Positions 35,601 to 42,564 of a DNA stretch of 64,000 bases are shown here, piece after piece (the first letter of the stretch is position 1; each line of letters begins with the position of its first letter). The stretch covers positions 231,345,372 through 231,409,371 of the forward strand of contig NC_077233.1 of NCBI RefSeq assembly GCF_027887165.1, read 5' to 3'. The notes beneath the pieces were generated by a model. That model was given only the letters and a program-made list of their open reading frames with translations. It ran no database searches and was not told the origin of the DNA. The position numbers and the translations under genes are program-made. This stretch comes from Monodelphis domestica (Eukaryota > Chordata > Mammalia > Didelphimorphia > Didelphidae).

Positions 35601-35886
35601 GAGCCCTGGAGGCACATCACTTTATTGGTCATGTTGCTCGTGTAACCAATAAATCTGATATACTCAATAGGCTATATTCTTATCCCCAAATCAGTCTCTG
35701 GAGATGATTTTAATAGTTAACAGCTCCTCCTTCCTCGCTCCAGTCCTACATATAAGGGAGCCCCATGGCAATTGAGAACTGACTGTGAGGATTTCTCCCA
35801 GAGCATTTCACATTTTCATTTCAGGGTTCCTGACACCATGGCTGGGTTTATCCATGCCCATAATCATGCTTCTGGCCTCAGAGTGA
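17813..35886 (+). CDS. UMOD: UMOD, uromodulin (Tamm-Horsfall protein), ten coding exons
   Basis: Ten exons (17813-17891, 20484-21260, 21602-21709, 24528-24736, 26112-26260, 27276-27521, 27954-28116, 30496-30577, 33947-33988, 35825-35886) join to 638 codons plus TGA, against 640 in human. Domains: signal peptide ~1-21; EGF 30-61; calcium-binding-type EGFs from DVDEC (63-103) and DIDEC (105-144); D10C module ~146-283; EGF-like IV ~286-320; ZP module ~332-587; cleavage region TRHRSG 582-587; external hydrophobic patch VLNLGPI 595-601; hydrophobic GPI-anchor tail. The family protein is the main urinary glycoprotein, made in the thick ascending limb, GPI-anchored apically, released by hepsin and polymerised into filaments that trap fimbriated bacteria. 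About ten N-glycosylation sequons are visible, including YNLT, equivalent to human N275, the high-mannose FimH ligand. GP2 follows as its tandem paralogue. Confidence 0.97.
18007..18232 (-). repeat. Marsupial SINE, 'aacaac' type
   Basis: Reverse copy: GTTGTTATTGTTCAGTCATTTC start, TTTACAGATGAGGAAACTGAGG, ending GTGCTGCCTAGCTGCC. Confidence 0.85.
18732..18778. repeat. (TAA)n-(TTA)n inverted microsatellite
   Basis: A run of AAT units switches directly to ATT units, making a near-perfect palindrome of about 45 bp. Confidence 0.9.
18781..18962 (-). repeat. MIR-like core SINE
   Basis: GTCAGGCACTGTGCTAAG, CTCACAACAATTCTGTGAGG, TCTCCATTTTACAGATGAG, AAGGTCACACAGCTA in MIR reverse order. Confidence 0.8.
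18965..19195 (+). repeat. MIR-like core SINE
   Basis: TTGGAGTCAGAAAGATCAG, TATGTGACCTTGGGCAAG, TTTCCTCATCTGTAGAATGG, ATAAAGTGCTTTGCAAATC in MIR forward order, head-to-head with the preceding copy. Confidence 0.75.
19963..20268. repeat. (CT)n, (CTGT)n and related pyrimidine tract in UMOD intron
   Basis: A pure CT run to about 20037, CTGT units at 20076-20110, then mixed CCCTCT/CTTT repeats. Long apparent open frames here are artefacts of the repeat. Confidence 0.95.
20269..20466 (-). repeat. Marsupial SINE1-type copy abutting UMOD exon 2
   Basis: Reverse copy from AAAAAACCTTTACTTTCTGTC to CCACTGAGACAACTAGTTGCCC. It ends 17 nt before the first base of the exon at 20484. Confidence 0.88.
20484..21260 (+). 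CDS. UMOD: UMOD coding exon 2: three EGF modules and D10C module
   Basis: A 777-nt exon after CCCTTTCAG. It encodes [10 protein letters not shown] (EGF1), [13 protein letters not shown] (cbEGF2), [12 protein letters not shown] (cbEGF3), and the D10C module with [32 protein letters not shown] and [12 protein letters not shown]. It is GC-richer than its surroundings and than the homologous GP2 exon. It ends one base into a codon at a GTGAAG donor. Confidence 0.97.
21602..21709 (+). CDS. UMOD: UMOD coding exon 3: EGF-like IV
   Basis: A 108-nt phase 1-1 exon after CCTACAG. It encodes DPSSVEGTC, then CGLDEDC and WTCQCKQ, matching the small Cys-rich segment between D10C and ZP in mammalian uromodulin. 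NWT is a glycosylation sequon. Confidence 0.93.
21765..21812. repeat. (GT)n microsatellite
   Basis: TG dinucleotides with one TA interruption, in the UMOD intron after coding exon 3. Confidence 0.95.
22066..22279. mobile_element. Non-autonomous hAT-like element in UMOD intron
   Basis: It begins CTGTGCTGGTGAAC and ends GGTTCGCCATTAATA, imperfect terminal inverted repeats, flanked by ACCTATAT/CTCTATAT as a likely 8-bp target duplication. The interior (AGCAGCCCAATGG, TGCAATTTGGGGAC) recurs at 30212-30427. Confidence 0.6.
23010..23195 (-). repeat. Marsupial SINE1-type copy
   Basis: Reverse copy: CTTATCTTCTATTTTAGAATC, CTTGCCCAGGGTTACATAGC, GATTTGAACCCAGGACC. Confidence 0.8.
23240..23400. repeat. 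L2-like 3' end
   Basis: AGATTGTAGGCTCTCTGAGGG and GGAGGTACTTAATAAATGTT match the recurring ancient L2-type tail, also seen near 24350-24440 and 46330-46440. Confidence 0.5.
23876..23985. repeat. Dispersed SINE-like fragment ('gccaggcattgtgctaagc')
   Basis: ACATTTATTAAGCCCCTCC, GCCAGGCATTGTGCTAAGC and CTAGCAGCTTACATACTAA recur with variation at about 41835, 44128, 45232, 50555 and 53240, defining one dispersed family. Confidence 0.7.
24528..24736 (+). CDS. UMOD: UMOD coding exon 4: ZP-N first half
   Basis: A 209-nt exon after CTTTCAG encoding [29 protein letters not shown] and [11 protein letters not shown], all hallmarks of the uromodulin ZP-N. The donor is GTAGGT; it ends in phase 0. Confidence 0.95.
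25071..25092. repeat. Short interstitial telomere-type repeat
   Basis: Three and a half perfect CCCTAA units inside the UMOD intron between coding exons 4 and 5. Confidence 0.9.
25265..25490 (-). repeat. MIR-like core SINE
   Basis: GATCCTCACAACAACCCTAGG, TCATTTTACAAATAAGAAAAC and TTTGAACTCAGATTTTCCC in MIR reverse order. Confidence 0.75.
26112..26260 (+). CDS. UMOD: UMOD coding exon 5: ZP-N second half
   Basis: A 149-nt exon after CCTCTAG encoding [18 protein letters not shown], and [14 protein letters not shown]. The YPLDM strand is a signature of UMOD/GP2 ZP-N. Two bases AG are completed by T of the next exon to Ser. Confidence 0.95.
26272..26495 (-). repeat. MIR-like core SINE beside UMOD coding exon 5
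   Basis: CAGCCCTGTGAGGTAGGTGC, ATCTCCATTTTACAGGTGG and AGGGTCTCACAGCTACTA; it begins about 12 nt after the exon donor. Confidence 0.75.
26775..27035 (-). mobile_element. L1 3'-end fragment, reverse
   Basis: Motifs CAATTCCACTGGGTTTTATA, TTAGAGTCTACATCCCCAATC and GATCAAGCAGTTGTTTTTC are shared with the copy at 59905-60500. Confidence 0.65.
27276..27521 (+). CDS. UMOD: UMOD coding exon 6: ZP linker and ZP-C start
   Basis: A 246-nt exon encoding [54 protein letters not shown]. It is the same length as GP2 exon 6. Confidence 0.96.
27954..28116 (+). CDS. UMOD: UMOD coding exon 7: ZP-C core
   Basis: A 163-nt exon after TTTTACAG encoding [28 protein letters not shown] and [10 protein letters not shown]. 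The hydrophobic FSVQMF strand corresponds to the internal hydrophobic patch region of ZP proteins. It ends in phase 0 at GTAAGT. Confidence 0.96.
28380..28530 (+). repeat. Dispersed DNA-transposon-like repeat, copy 1
   Basis: CAGTCTGGTAAAACCTATTA, CTCAGAATAATATTTCTAAATG and AAATACATAGGATTTCAAAG recur at 39343-39590 and 55826-55960. It resembles an ancient mammal-wide element; exact family not fixed. Confidence 0.5.
28680..28838 (+). repeat. Marsupial SINE1-type copy with CA tail
   Basis: TCCTGGGTTCAATTCTGGCC, TGTGTGACCCTGGGCAAG, CCAAGACAGAAGGTAAG, then directly the CA microsatellite. Confidence 0.8.
28836..28895. repeat. (CA)n-(TA)n microsatellite
   Basis: About 24 CA units followed by TA units, grown from the SINE tail just upstream. 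Confidence 0.95.
30212..30427. mobile_element. Non-autonomous hAT-like element 68 nt before UMOD coding exon 8
   Basis: Begins CTGTGTGGGTGAACC and ends GGTTCACCATCAATG, imperfect inverted ends. It is homologous along its length to 22066-22279 (CCAGCAGCCCAATGGGAG, GGGTTGCAGTTTGGG, GGTCTCTAAAAGGTTC). The target duplication is unclear. Confidence 0.6.
30496..30577 (+). CDS. UMOD: UMOD coding exon 8: cleavage site and external hydrophobic patch
   Basis: An 82-nt exon after CAATACAG reading [12 protein letters not shown] to [10 protein letters not shown]. In human uromodulin hepsin cuts within the corresponding RFRSG; here Phe is replaced by His. VLNLGPI is the external hydrophobic patch that blocks premature polymerisation. 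Confidence 0.94.
31326..31565 (-). repeat. Marsupial SINE, 'aacaac' type
   Basis: Reverse copy: TTTTGTTGTTCAGTTTTGTCTG, TTTACAGATGAGGAAACTGAGG, CAGCACTCTAGCCACTAGCTG. Confidence 0.8.
32282..32520 (+). repeat. Marsupial SINE, 'aacaac' type
   Basis: CCAGTGGATAGAGTGCTGG, GAGTCAGGAAGACTCC, ending GATGAACAACAACCACAAC. Confidence 0.85.
32594..32631. repeat. (TA)n-(TG)n microsatellite
   Basis: TA units turn into TG units; flanking sequence for about 250 bp on each side is also TATA/CATA-rich. Confidence 0.9.
32861..33112 (+). repeat. Marsupial SINE, 'aacaac' type
   Basis: AGGCAGCTAGGGGGCACAGTG start, CAGGAAGACTCATCTTTG, AAAATGGGCTAGAAAGGAAAA, ending ACAACTAAACAACAAAAATG. Confidence 0.85.
33947..33988 (+). 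CDS. UMOD: UMOD coding exon 9: stalk before GPI site
   Basis: A 42-nt micro-exon after TATCCACAG encoding [15 protein letters not shown], ending at GTATGT. Small residues SGISSHAG suit a GPI attachment site. It is the counterpart of GP2 exon 9. Confidence 0.85.
34540..34910 (-). repeat. MIR-like core SINE fragments
   Basis: Two partial reverse copies: TTATCCTCATTTTACAGTTGAGG near 34615 and ATCTCTATTTTACCCATAAGG plus AAGGTCACATAGCAAG near 34765-34835. Confidence 0.55.
35825..35886 (+). CDS. UMOD: UMOD terminal coding exon: GPI-signal hydrophobic tail
   Basis: A 62-nt coding segment after CATTTCAG reading [11 protein letters not shown] to MLLASE and TGA, a hydrophobic C-terminus of GPI-signal type. 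Coding length equals that of GP2's last exon, which also begins GFLT. A possible AATAAA is at 36326-36331, but the 3' UTR end is uncertain. Confidence 0.88.
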
Positions 35887-36541
35887 TCCAGCTGAGAGAA
35901 ACACTGGGTTTGCAAAGAGCTGCTGCCTGTAGTCAAAGAGAAAAGAAGTTTCAGAGCCTGTACTTCATTCACTGCAGAGAGGGGAAGAGATCCAGCATTG
36001 GAGATCCTGGCAAAATGGGGCTCTTTTCCTCAATTATTCTATTTTTTTCTTTTCATTTTTAATAATGGGACTTAAAAAGAGTCTATAACTTTAAATGGAT
36101 GCCTCACATGGATATCTTTAACTCTTGTTTTCTCTCACCACAGAATTTCTAAAGTCTGTTTCAATTATGTTTGGAGATTTCTAGCCTCTCAGATATTGTA
36201 GAAAGAGCTCTGGATTAAGAAAATCTAAATTTTAGTCCTGTGTTAGCACTCACCTAAGCTCTGGGTCTCTGTCTCTTCATCTGTGAGATGGAAATAGTAA
36301 CAATAATGTGATGATGATGAGAAATAATAAATAATCCCTTACGTGTGTATTACTTTAGTTTTAAAGTGATATATTTATCCATTATTTCCTTTGAGTCTCA
36401 CAAAAACATATTCTAAATGATGACTCTGGAATCTGAGTATCTGGGTTCAAATCCCAACTCTCATGCTTAGCTGTATGACTTTGGGCAAGTCTCTGTACAT
36501 TCCTGAGCCTCATATTCCTGAAGTGTAAAATTAAGGGGTTG
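35887..36541. other. UMOD 3' UTR and downstream flank
   Basis: No coding sequence. One AATAAA at 36326-36331 could serve as the UMOD polyadenylation signal; from 36420 a MIR-like SINE begins. Confidence 0.35.
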
Positions 36542-36549
36542 ATCTAGAT

Positions 36550-36740
36550 CAGCGGTTCTCAACCTGTGGTTTGTAGAAATGAGAATACATCATGCATATC
36601 AGGTATTTACATTCTGAATTATAACTGTAGCAAAATTACAGTTTTGAAGTAGCCACCAAAATAATTTTTTGGTTTGGGGTCACTGCAACATGAGGAACTG
36701 TATTGCGGGGTCATGGCATTAGAAAGGTTGAGAACCACTG
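36550..36740. mobile_element. SPIN-like non-autonomous hAT transposon with perfect 8-bp TSD
   Basis: A 191-bp element begins CAGCGGTTCTCAACCT and ends AGGTTGAGAACCACTG, inverted repeats matching at 15 of 16. It is flanked on both sides by ATCTAGAT (36542-36549 and 36741-36748), a perfect 8-bp target duplication diagnostic of hAT. The 3' half (GGGGTCACTGCAACATGAGG, AACTGTATTGCGGGGTCATGG) matches the SPIN/OposCharlie families as I recall them. Confidence 0.85.
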
Positions 36741-36972
36741 ATCTAGATGGTCTTGGAGGTACCTTCCACTTTAGCTCTATGATCTTCTTTGTCTCCTTCT
36801 CCCACATGAGAAGATTGAGGTTGAGGGAAGTTAAAAAACTTGCTCAAGATCATATGACTTGTAAGGAACAGAGCAAAGACTTGGAACCCAAGCTTCTTGA
36901 CTCCTAGACCCAAAATTAATTCTCATAAAACTTTAAAAGAAAAACAAAAAAAGAAAAGAAAAGAAAAGCAGG

Positions 36973-37165
36973 GAGTAGCTAGGTGGCTCAGTAGAGAGAG
37001 TCCTAGAAATAGGCAGTCTTGGGTTCAAATTTGGCCTCTGACACTTCCTAGCTAGGTGACCCTGGGCAAGTCACTTAACTCCCATTGCCTAGAAATTACC
37101 TCTCTTCTGCCTTGGAACCAAAACACAGTACTGATTCTAAGATGGAAGGTATGGGTTAAAAAAAA
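36973..37165 (+). repeat. Marsupial SINE1-type copy
   Basis: GTAGCTAGGTGGCTCAGTAG start, TAGGTGACCCTGGGCAAG, AAACACAGTACTGATTCTAAG, A-rich tail. Confidence 0.85.
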
Positions 37166-37785
37166 AGAAGCAAAAAAAAAGGAAAAGAAAAACAGAACAT
37201 TTGTTGGATGTGGGAAGAAAGAAGATGGAGCCAATACACCCCCCCCTCACCCTTCCCTACTCAATTAGCTCTCCCATTTTATCTCTTATCTCTTATCTTT
37301 TTCCTTTCTTTTCTGGATTGATTCCAAACACTCACATAATTTCCCATATCTGGTTCATTTTTTGAGTGAAAATATTAGGGAAAGTGAGGGCCAGAATTAT
37401 GCAAGCAAAAATAATAGTTGATTCTTAGATTGGTAGAATAAAATGGATGGAAGCAGATTTCATAGAGGGTAACAAGAAAGCAGCCTTTCCATAACAATAT
37501 GCCCAGATGTCATTCATTTTGAAAGGAGAAGAGAGTCATCATGATATAATAGATAGAGGCTTCAAAGCCAGGAAAAGCCTGGGTTCAATGTCTGCCTCTC
37601 TTATATACTAGCTGTGTGAACTTGGGAAAGTAATTTAGCTTCAGTACTGCCAAACAACTTTCTAAAACTACAATTTGCAGAGATGGTGTTGACTTGCATT
37701 GATAAAGTTCCTCCTCCTCAGAGTTCCCTATATTGGTGAGGAATTCCAGTCCCTACATAGAAATAAAGGCAGAATCATCGTATTT

Positions 37786-37789
37786 CCTC

Positions 37790-37887
<98 letters not shown>

Positions 37888-38100
37888 TCTCTCTCTCTCC
37901 CTCTCTCTCCCTCCTTCTGTCTCTTTCTTTCTCTCTGTCTCTGTCTCTCTGTCTCTCTCTCTGTCTCTCTTTCTTTCTCTCTCTGTCTCTCTCTCTCTCT
38001 CTCTGTCCTTCTTTCTCTGTCTCTGTCTCTATCTCTCTCTGTCTCTCTCTCTCTGTCTCTCTCTGTCTCTCTGTCTCTCTCTCTCTCCTCTCTCTGCCTC
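37786..38100. repeat. Long (CT)n pyrimidine tract in the UMOD-GP2 spacer
   Basis: About 100 bp of near-pure CT followed by CT runs interrupted by CTGT and CTTT units. Confidence 0.95.
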
Positions 38101-38310
38101 TATCGGGCTTCCTCTCTCCTCCTTCTCTCTGTCTTTTATCGGTCTCCTTTTCCATTTCTCCTGTGTCTGACTCTTTCTGTTTCTTTATCTCTCTCGCTGC
38201 CTTTTTCTATCTTTATGTTTCTCTCTTCTTTCCCTGGCTCTTGATTTTAAGTCTTACTAACTCTTTAAATACCCATGGAAGGGACACTATATTAAAGCCA
38301 TCATTCTTTT

Positions 38311-38440
38311 TTTTTAACCCTTACCCTCTGCTTTAGAATCTAGAGTAGGTATTGGTTTCAAGGCAAAAGAGTAGTAAGGGCTTCACAGTTGGGGCTAAGT
38401 GACTTGCCCAGGGTCATCCAATTAGGAACTAAGACCAGCA
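38311..38440 (-). repeat. Partial marsupial SINE1-type copy
   Basis: AACCCTTACCCTCTGCTTTAG, AAGGCAAAAGAGTAGTAAGG, GTGACTTGCCCAGGGTCATCC. Confidence 0.7.
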
Positions 38441-39065
38441 TTCTTGGGCTGAATTAATGGGAGTGGGGAGTGGTGGAAAAAAGTAAGTTCAAAGCCCTCC
38501 AAAGATCCCTTGAAATTTAAACTTGTCTCTGTTTTAGTTGTCAATCAATCAGAAGACTCAAATTGTGGATCCTAGTTCTAAGGTTCCCTTTTGTTTTAAA
38601 TTCCTCATCTGTTAAAGGAGTGAGATTGACCTCTATCACCTGTGAGGTACTTTCCAGCTCTAAATCTGTCTTTCTATGAGATTCCTACCTAGAAAAGATT
38701 GATTTTTTCAGAGAACAGATTTGTAAGGTTTAATGTTAATGGGAAAAGGCTTCTTTGGCTTCAGCTGTTGTTGGAATCTACAACTACACTTCTGGGAAAA
38801 GCTCAAGGTCACATATCATTGACTGAGCTTACTGTTACCCATGAGAAAACACATGTGCATATCAGCAAATTGGGACTAAATAAAATATTTTCTATAAAAT
38901 AGCTTATCATCACATGCATGCAGCTAATAGTGCGCCAGCCTTCATAGACAAAAATGACGTCATTGACTTTCCGAAATTTGCTATTTTGAGTTTCTAGTAG
39001 TAGGGAAGGGGTGTTTCCAAACCGTTCATATTCACTCATTGATTCTTATTGTAAAAACCCATGTT

Positions 39066-39258
39066 GAGTAGCTAGGTGGCTCAAAGGATTGAGAGCCAGG
39101 CCTAGAGACAGGGGGTCCTGGGTTCAAATCTGATCTCAGATACTTCCTAGCTGTATGATCCTGGGCAAGTCACTTAACTGCCATTGTCTAGCCCTTATCA
39201 CTCTTCTGCCTTAGAACCAATATGCAGTATTGACTCTAAGTCTGAAGGTAAGGGTTAT
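39066..39258 (+). repeat. Marsupial SINE1-type copy
   Basis: GTAGCTAGGTGGCTCAAAGG start, CAGGGGGTCCTGGGTTCAAA, ATGCAGTATTGACTCTAAG end. Confidence 0.88.
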
Positions 39259-39342
39259 GAAATATGTACATTTCATTTCACTACTGCTAGATGAGCATGC
39301 TCGGATGTCAGGTTTTCCTTTATGTAAAGTTAAATCTAAGAC

Positions 39343-39590
39343 AGAAATTCTTAACTTTTTGTGAGTATGATGGACTCCTTGATCAATCTGGTGAAACCCA
39401 CAGACCCTTTGGTCAATCTGGTGAAACCTATGGACTCCCTGGTCAGTGGAGTGAAACTTATGGCCCCATTTGGACAATTTGGTGACACCTATGAATCCTT
39501 TGGTCAATCTAGTGAAACCTATGAACCCCTTCTCAGAAGAATGTTTTAAAGGGATAAAATACACATGATTACAAAGGAAAATAATAATTC
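39343..39590 (+). repeat. Dispersed DNA-transposon-like repeat, copy 2, with internal tandem expansion
   Basis: Same family as 28380-28530 and 55826-55960, but the GTGAAACCTATGGAC motif present once in those copies is amplified here. Confidence 0.55.
39361..39541 (+). repeat. Six-unit, ~30-nt tandem repeat
   Basis: Units start GTGA at 39361, 39391, 39421, 39451, 39482 and 39512; consensus GTGAAACCTATGGACTCC then TTGGTCAATCTG. Units differ from one another by several bases, so the array is not recent. Confidence 0.88.
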
Positions 39591-39891
39591 TAATAGAGAG
39601 AGATAAATTTTTGCCCATCTAAATTCATGGACCCTGGGAAATATGTCCACAAATCTCTAGTTAAGAACCCTTGATTCTATGACATTTGTTTCATTAGTGC
39701 TAATTCTAGGGGAATACAAGCTAATGATCTCATAATTTCCTTAATGCAAATCTCCTAGGATTAGAGCTTTTACAAAAACCAATCCTTGAAGTAACTGTGC
39801 CTGACAAGGGAACAGTCAGTCTCATCATCAATGGACTTCTTTGCTAATTTCCTCTATTGGTTAACAAGAGAAGAACCAGGTGTGACAACTG

Positions 39892-39892
<1 letters not shown>

Positions 39893-39941
<49 letters not shown>
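39893..39941. repeat. (GT)n microsatellite
   Basis: About 24 uninterrupted TG units. Confidence 0.95.
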
Positions 39942-39946
<5 letters not shown>

Positions 39947-40744
39947 TTCACTTTGAAATAAACATTTTCATCCTCTTATCCCTTGGTGGACAAAAAGGGC
40001 ACTATATCAAATAACAGCTTGTTCCTTTAAAGCATTCTTAAATTCCCGTCCTAGTATTACCAATGGGATAGAGTAGAGGAGGTGGGTATGCTGTAGCATC
40101 TTTCCCTGACACAGGGAGGTGAAGTTAATCCTCATTTCAATGCAGCCCCTCTCCATCTCCACTACAAGGCTATGACAAGTTTTTATCCTTTCTTGTTTCC
40201 TCATCATGTGTTCCAAGTGGGTCCTCTACCGTTAGCTATATGTTCTAGCCATATAGGGTTGTGCTATTTTCTTCTGGCTTCTAATATACTGAAAATATCA
40301 GGACCTTCTCCCTTCCTGCCAAAGGAATTCAAATCTTGATTTGGGGATGAAGGTGTAACTTTATAAGGATAAGGGAACTTGTAACTCTACAAGAATTCTT
40401 ACCACAGACTGGAGAGTGGCAGCTGTGAACCAGACTCTATTCAATTCCTTAATTGACAAAATATCCCCCAACTTGAAACTTCAAGAATCCACCTCACTCA
40501 GTCCTTGTAGGCATGATGATGTTGCTCTGGGTTTAGAGAGGCCTCTTGGCATAGCTCTCATGGTCACCTCCTAACTGGGAAATCCTTATCTCAATGTATA
40601 CAAAACAGTAAGACTTACTTCTTATTTCCACCTTTTTTCTGCCTGGGGCACCAATCAAGGAAAGCCCCGTGGCAGCTTGGGAGGTCAAGTCTTCCTCTGC
40701 ATGCCAATAAAACCAAACAGTTTAACAAAAGCTGCTTTCCAAGA

Positions 40745-40806
40745 GAGGACAGAGTTTAAAAGTTTAACACTTTTAAACCAACAAAGACACAGCTTTCACC
40801 CCCAAG
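40745..40806 (+). promoter_or_regulatory. GP2: Possible GP2 promoter/non-coding first exon
   Basis: A TTTAAAAG/TTTTAAA-rich stretch is followed by a segment ending CCCAAG at a perfect GTAAGT donor (40807). It lies 1.6 kb upstream of the acceptor at 42436 that opens the start-codon exon. This is a weak inference from splice consensus and spacing. Confidence 0.2.
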
Positions 40807-41834
40807 GTAAGTCCAATGGAACACCCAGGGATGAACCTTTTGGTCTCTAGCCTGTCTCTATGCATCTATATTATTTTAACTTCTCAAGAAGTTTTCACTC
40901 CTAAGAAACTTTCAGAGCTTCACTGTGCCTCTGTGTCAGTAGCACTGTGGTTACTCTTCTGCACCCTGAAATTAGTTAGTTTTGAATCCTGCCCTGCCAG
41001 TTGCCTAGATATCAATTCTAACTATATTGGTAGAGACTTCTCTGTGTGCTAATGTGCTCCAGAGACATTTTGCAGAGCCTGAGTTCTCTTTTCAGAGAAC
41101 TGATTTTTGTTGTTGTGCTTCTGAAGTGGGGTCAAGACTAGCAGAGGGTGACAGAATCTTTGTTCCAGGGCTTTGCCATTTAGATGGTGTTGATAGTCCT
41201 TGTATAAGTAAGCACAATAAACTAAGACATTGGCTATGTCTGTCGGTAGATTCCTTATTCTGCATCCATAATGCACCATCACTCTTCTAAAAGGAGGGAG
41301 GTATGTTTCATCATATTGCTGGGTAACAGCATTTATCTGAGTACTGATAGCTTCCAATTTGATTTTCCTTTAAGTTCTTGGATTATTTTGGAATAAATAT
41401 TCATACATTTTCCTCTGACTTTGTAGTCAGAAGACTTAGGTTCCAATCATTCCTCAATCATTTATTACTGTGTGATCTTTTATAAGACACTTGTCCTGAG
41501 CCTCGGTTTTATCCTCTGTAAAATGAGGTTTTAGGATAAAATTCTAGGATCTTGTGTCAAAGGAGGGGATGCTGAATTCTGCTTCCAAAGGTTCACTTCA
41601 GAGTTCCTTTCAACTCTGGGTACTTTTAAAGGTTTGCTTTCATGTCACTAATTTCTTGGGAGGTTTTTGTGGTAAAAAAGTTACAAACATGAAGCTCAAG
41701 TTTTAGGAGCTGCTGCCAAGTGAAGAGGAATTTGAAATGAACAAAGAGTAGCGCCTTAAGTGATAATCAGGGGTAAAATGGGTTTTGATGGACAATTCTT
41801 ACATTTACTCAGCTTTCTAGAAAACAGCTCTTAT

Positions 41835-41960
41835 ATCAATCAATCCATCAACAAGTATTTATTAATGCCCTATTATGTGCCAGGTAATGTGCTTGACATC
41901 AGGGATACAAGTGCAAAGAATAAAACCCTCCCTACTTGCAGAGAGCTTCCATTTTAATGA
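41835..41960. repeat. Dispersed SINE-like fragment ('gccaggtaatgtgcttgac')
   Basis: Same family as 23876-23985: TCAACAAGTATTTATTAATG, TATGTGCCAGGTAATGTGC, TTGCAGAGAGCTTCCATTTT. Confidence 0.65.
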
Positions 41961-42488
41961 GGAAAACAAAGATATATATTTACACATAATTACACATATG
42001 TTCACAAACACCTATTACATGCACATTATATGTATATCTAAACACACATGTGTACAACATATATACATGTATATCTATAAATACACACAACCTAGTATAA
42101 AGTCAATCAATAGCCATATATTTGCAAAGTAACTAAATACAAAGTAGTCTGAGGGGGAGAAACTAGCAGTTGGTTGAGCTGGGTCTTGAAGAGAGAGACT
42201 CTAGAAGGGAGAGAACATTCCAGGCATGGGAGATGGAAGCTATAGTGTCATGTGGGAGAAACAGAGAGGAGAGGAGTTTACCTTGATCATGAAGAGTAGA
42301 AGGAAGAGCAGAAAAGGAGGAGTTTGGAAAGAACCCAACTTCTAGAGGAAGTCAATTTGGAATGCCTAGCCCATGACCAGCAAGAACATGTTGCTCTCTT
42401 CATTTTCACTTTAACCTGGTCTTCTTCTCCCCACAGCTATAGAGAAAGGCAGAGAAGTGTGACCTAAGAAGACGCCTCAGGCATCAGG

Positions 42489-42564
42489 ATGAAGCGGGTC
42501 TACCTCCTCTCTGCCATCTGCACCTACTACCACTTTTTCTTTTTGGCAGCTGTAGCCCAGAAGG
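42489..42564 (+). CDS. GP2: GP2 coding exon 1: signal peptide
   Basis: The ATG opens 25 codons plus one base: [10 protein letters not shown], then an aromatic-rich hydrophobic core with FFFLAAVA before the likely cleavage. The exon probably begins at 42437 after CCCCACAG, giving a 52-nt 5' UTR segment. The donor is GTGAGT. Confidence 0.85.

Larger units (their letters stand above)
39945..42436. other. UMOD-GP2 spacer, GP2 5' flank
   Basis: No exon supported apart from the weak first-exon candidate near 40745-40806. Contains a partial MIR-like SINE near 41420 and the dispersed repeat at about 41835-41960. Confidence 0.45.

Noticed and set aside
37699-38244. Ser-Leu/Arg-Glu open frames in the UMOD-GP2 spacer
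   Set aside because: Artefact of the long (CT)n tract.
39211-39618. Ten-residue repeat protein (TKGFIGVTKL-type units) on the - strand
   Set aside because: The 30-nt tandem repeat is divisible by three, so any frame looks like a repeat protein; one unit is 31 nt, and the parent element is non-coding.
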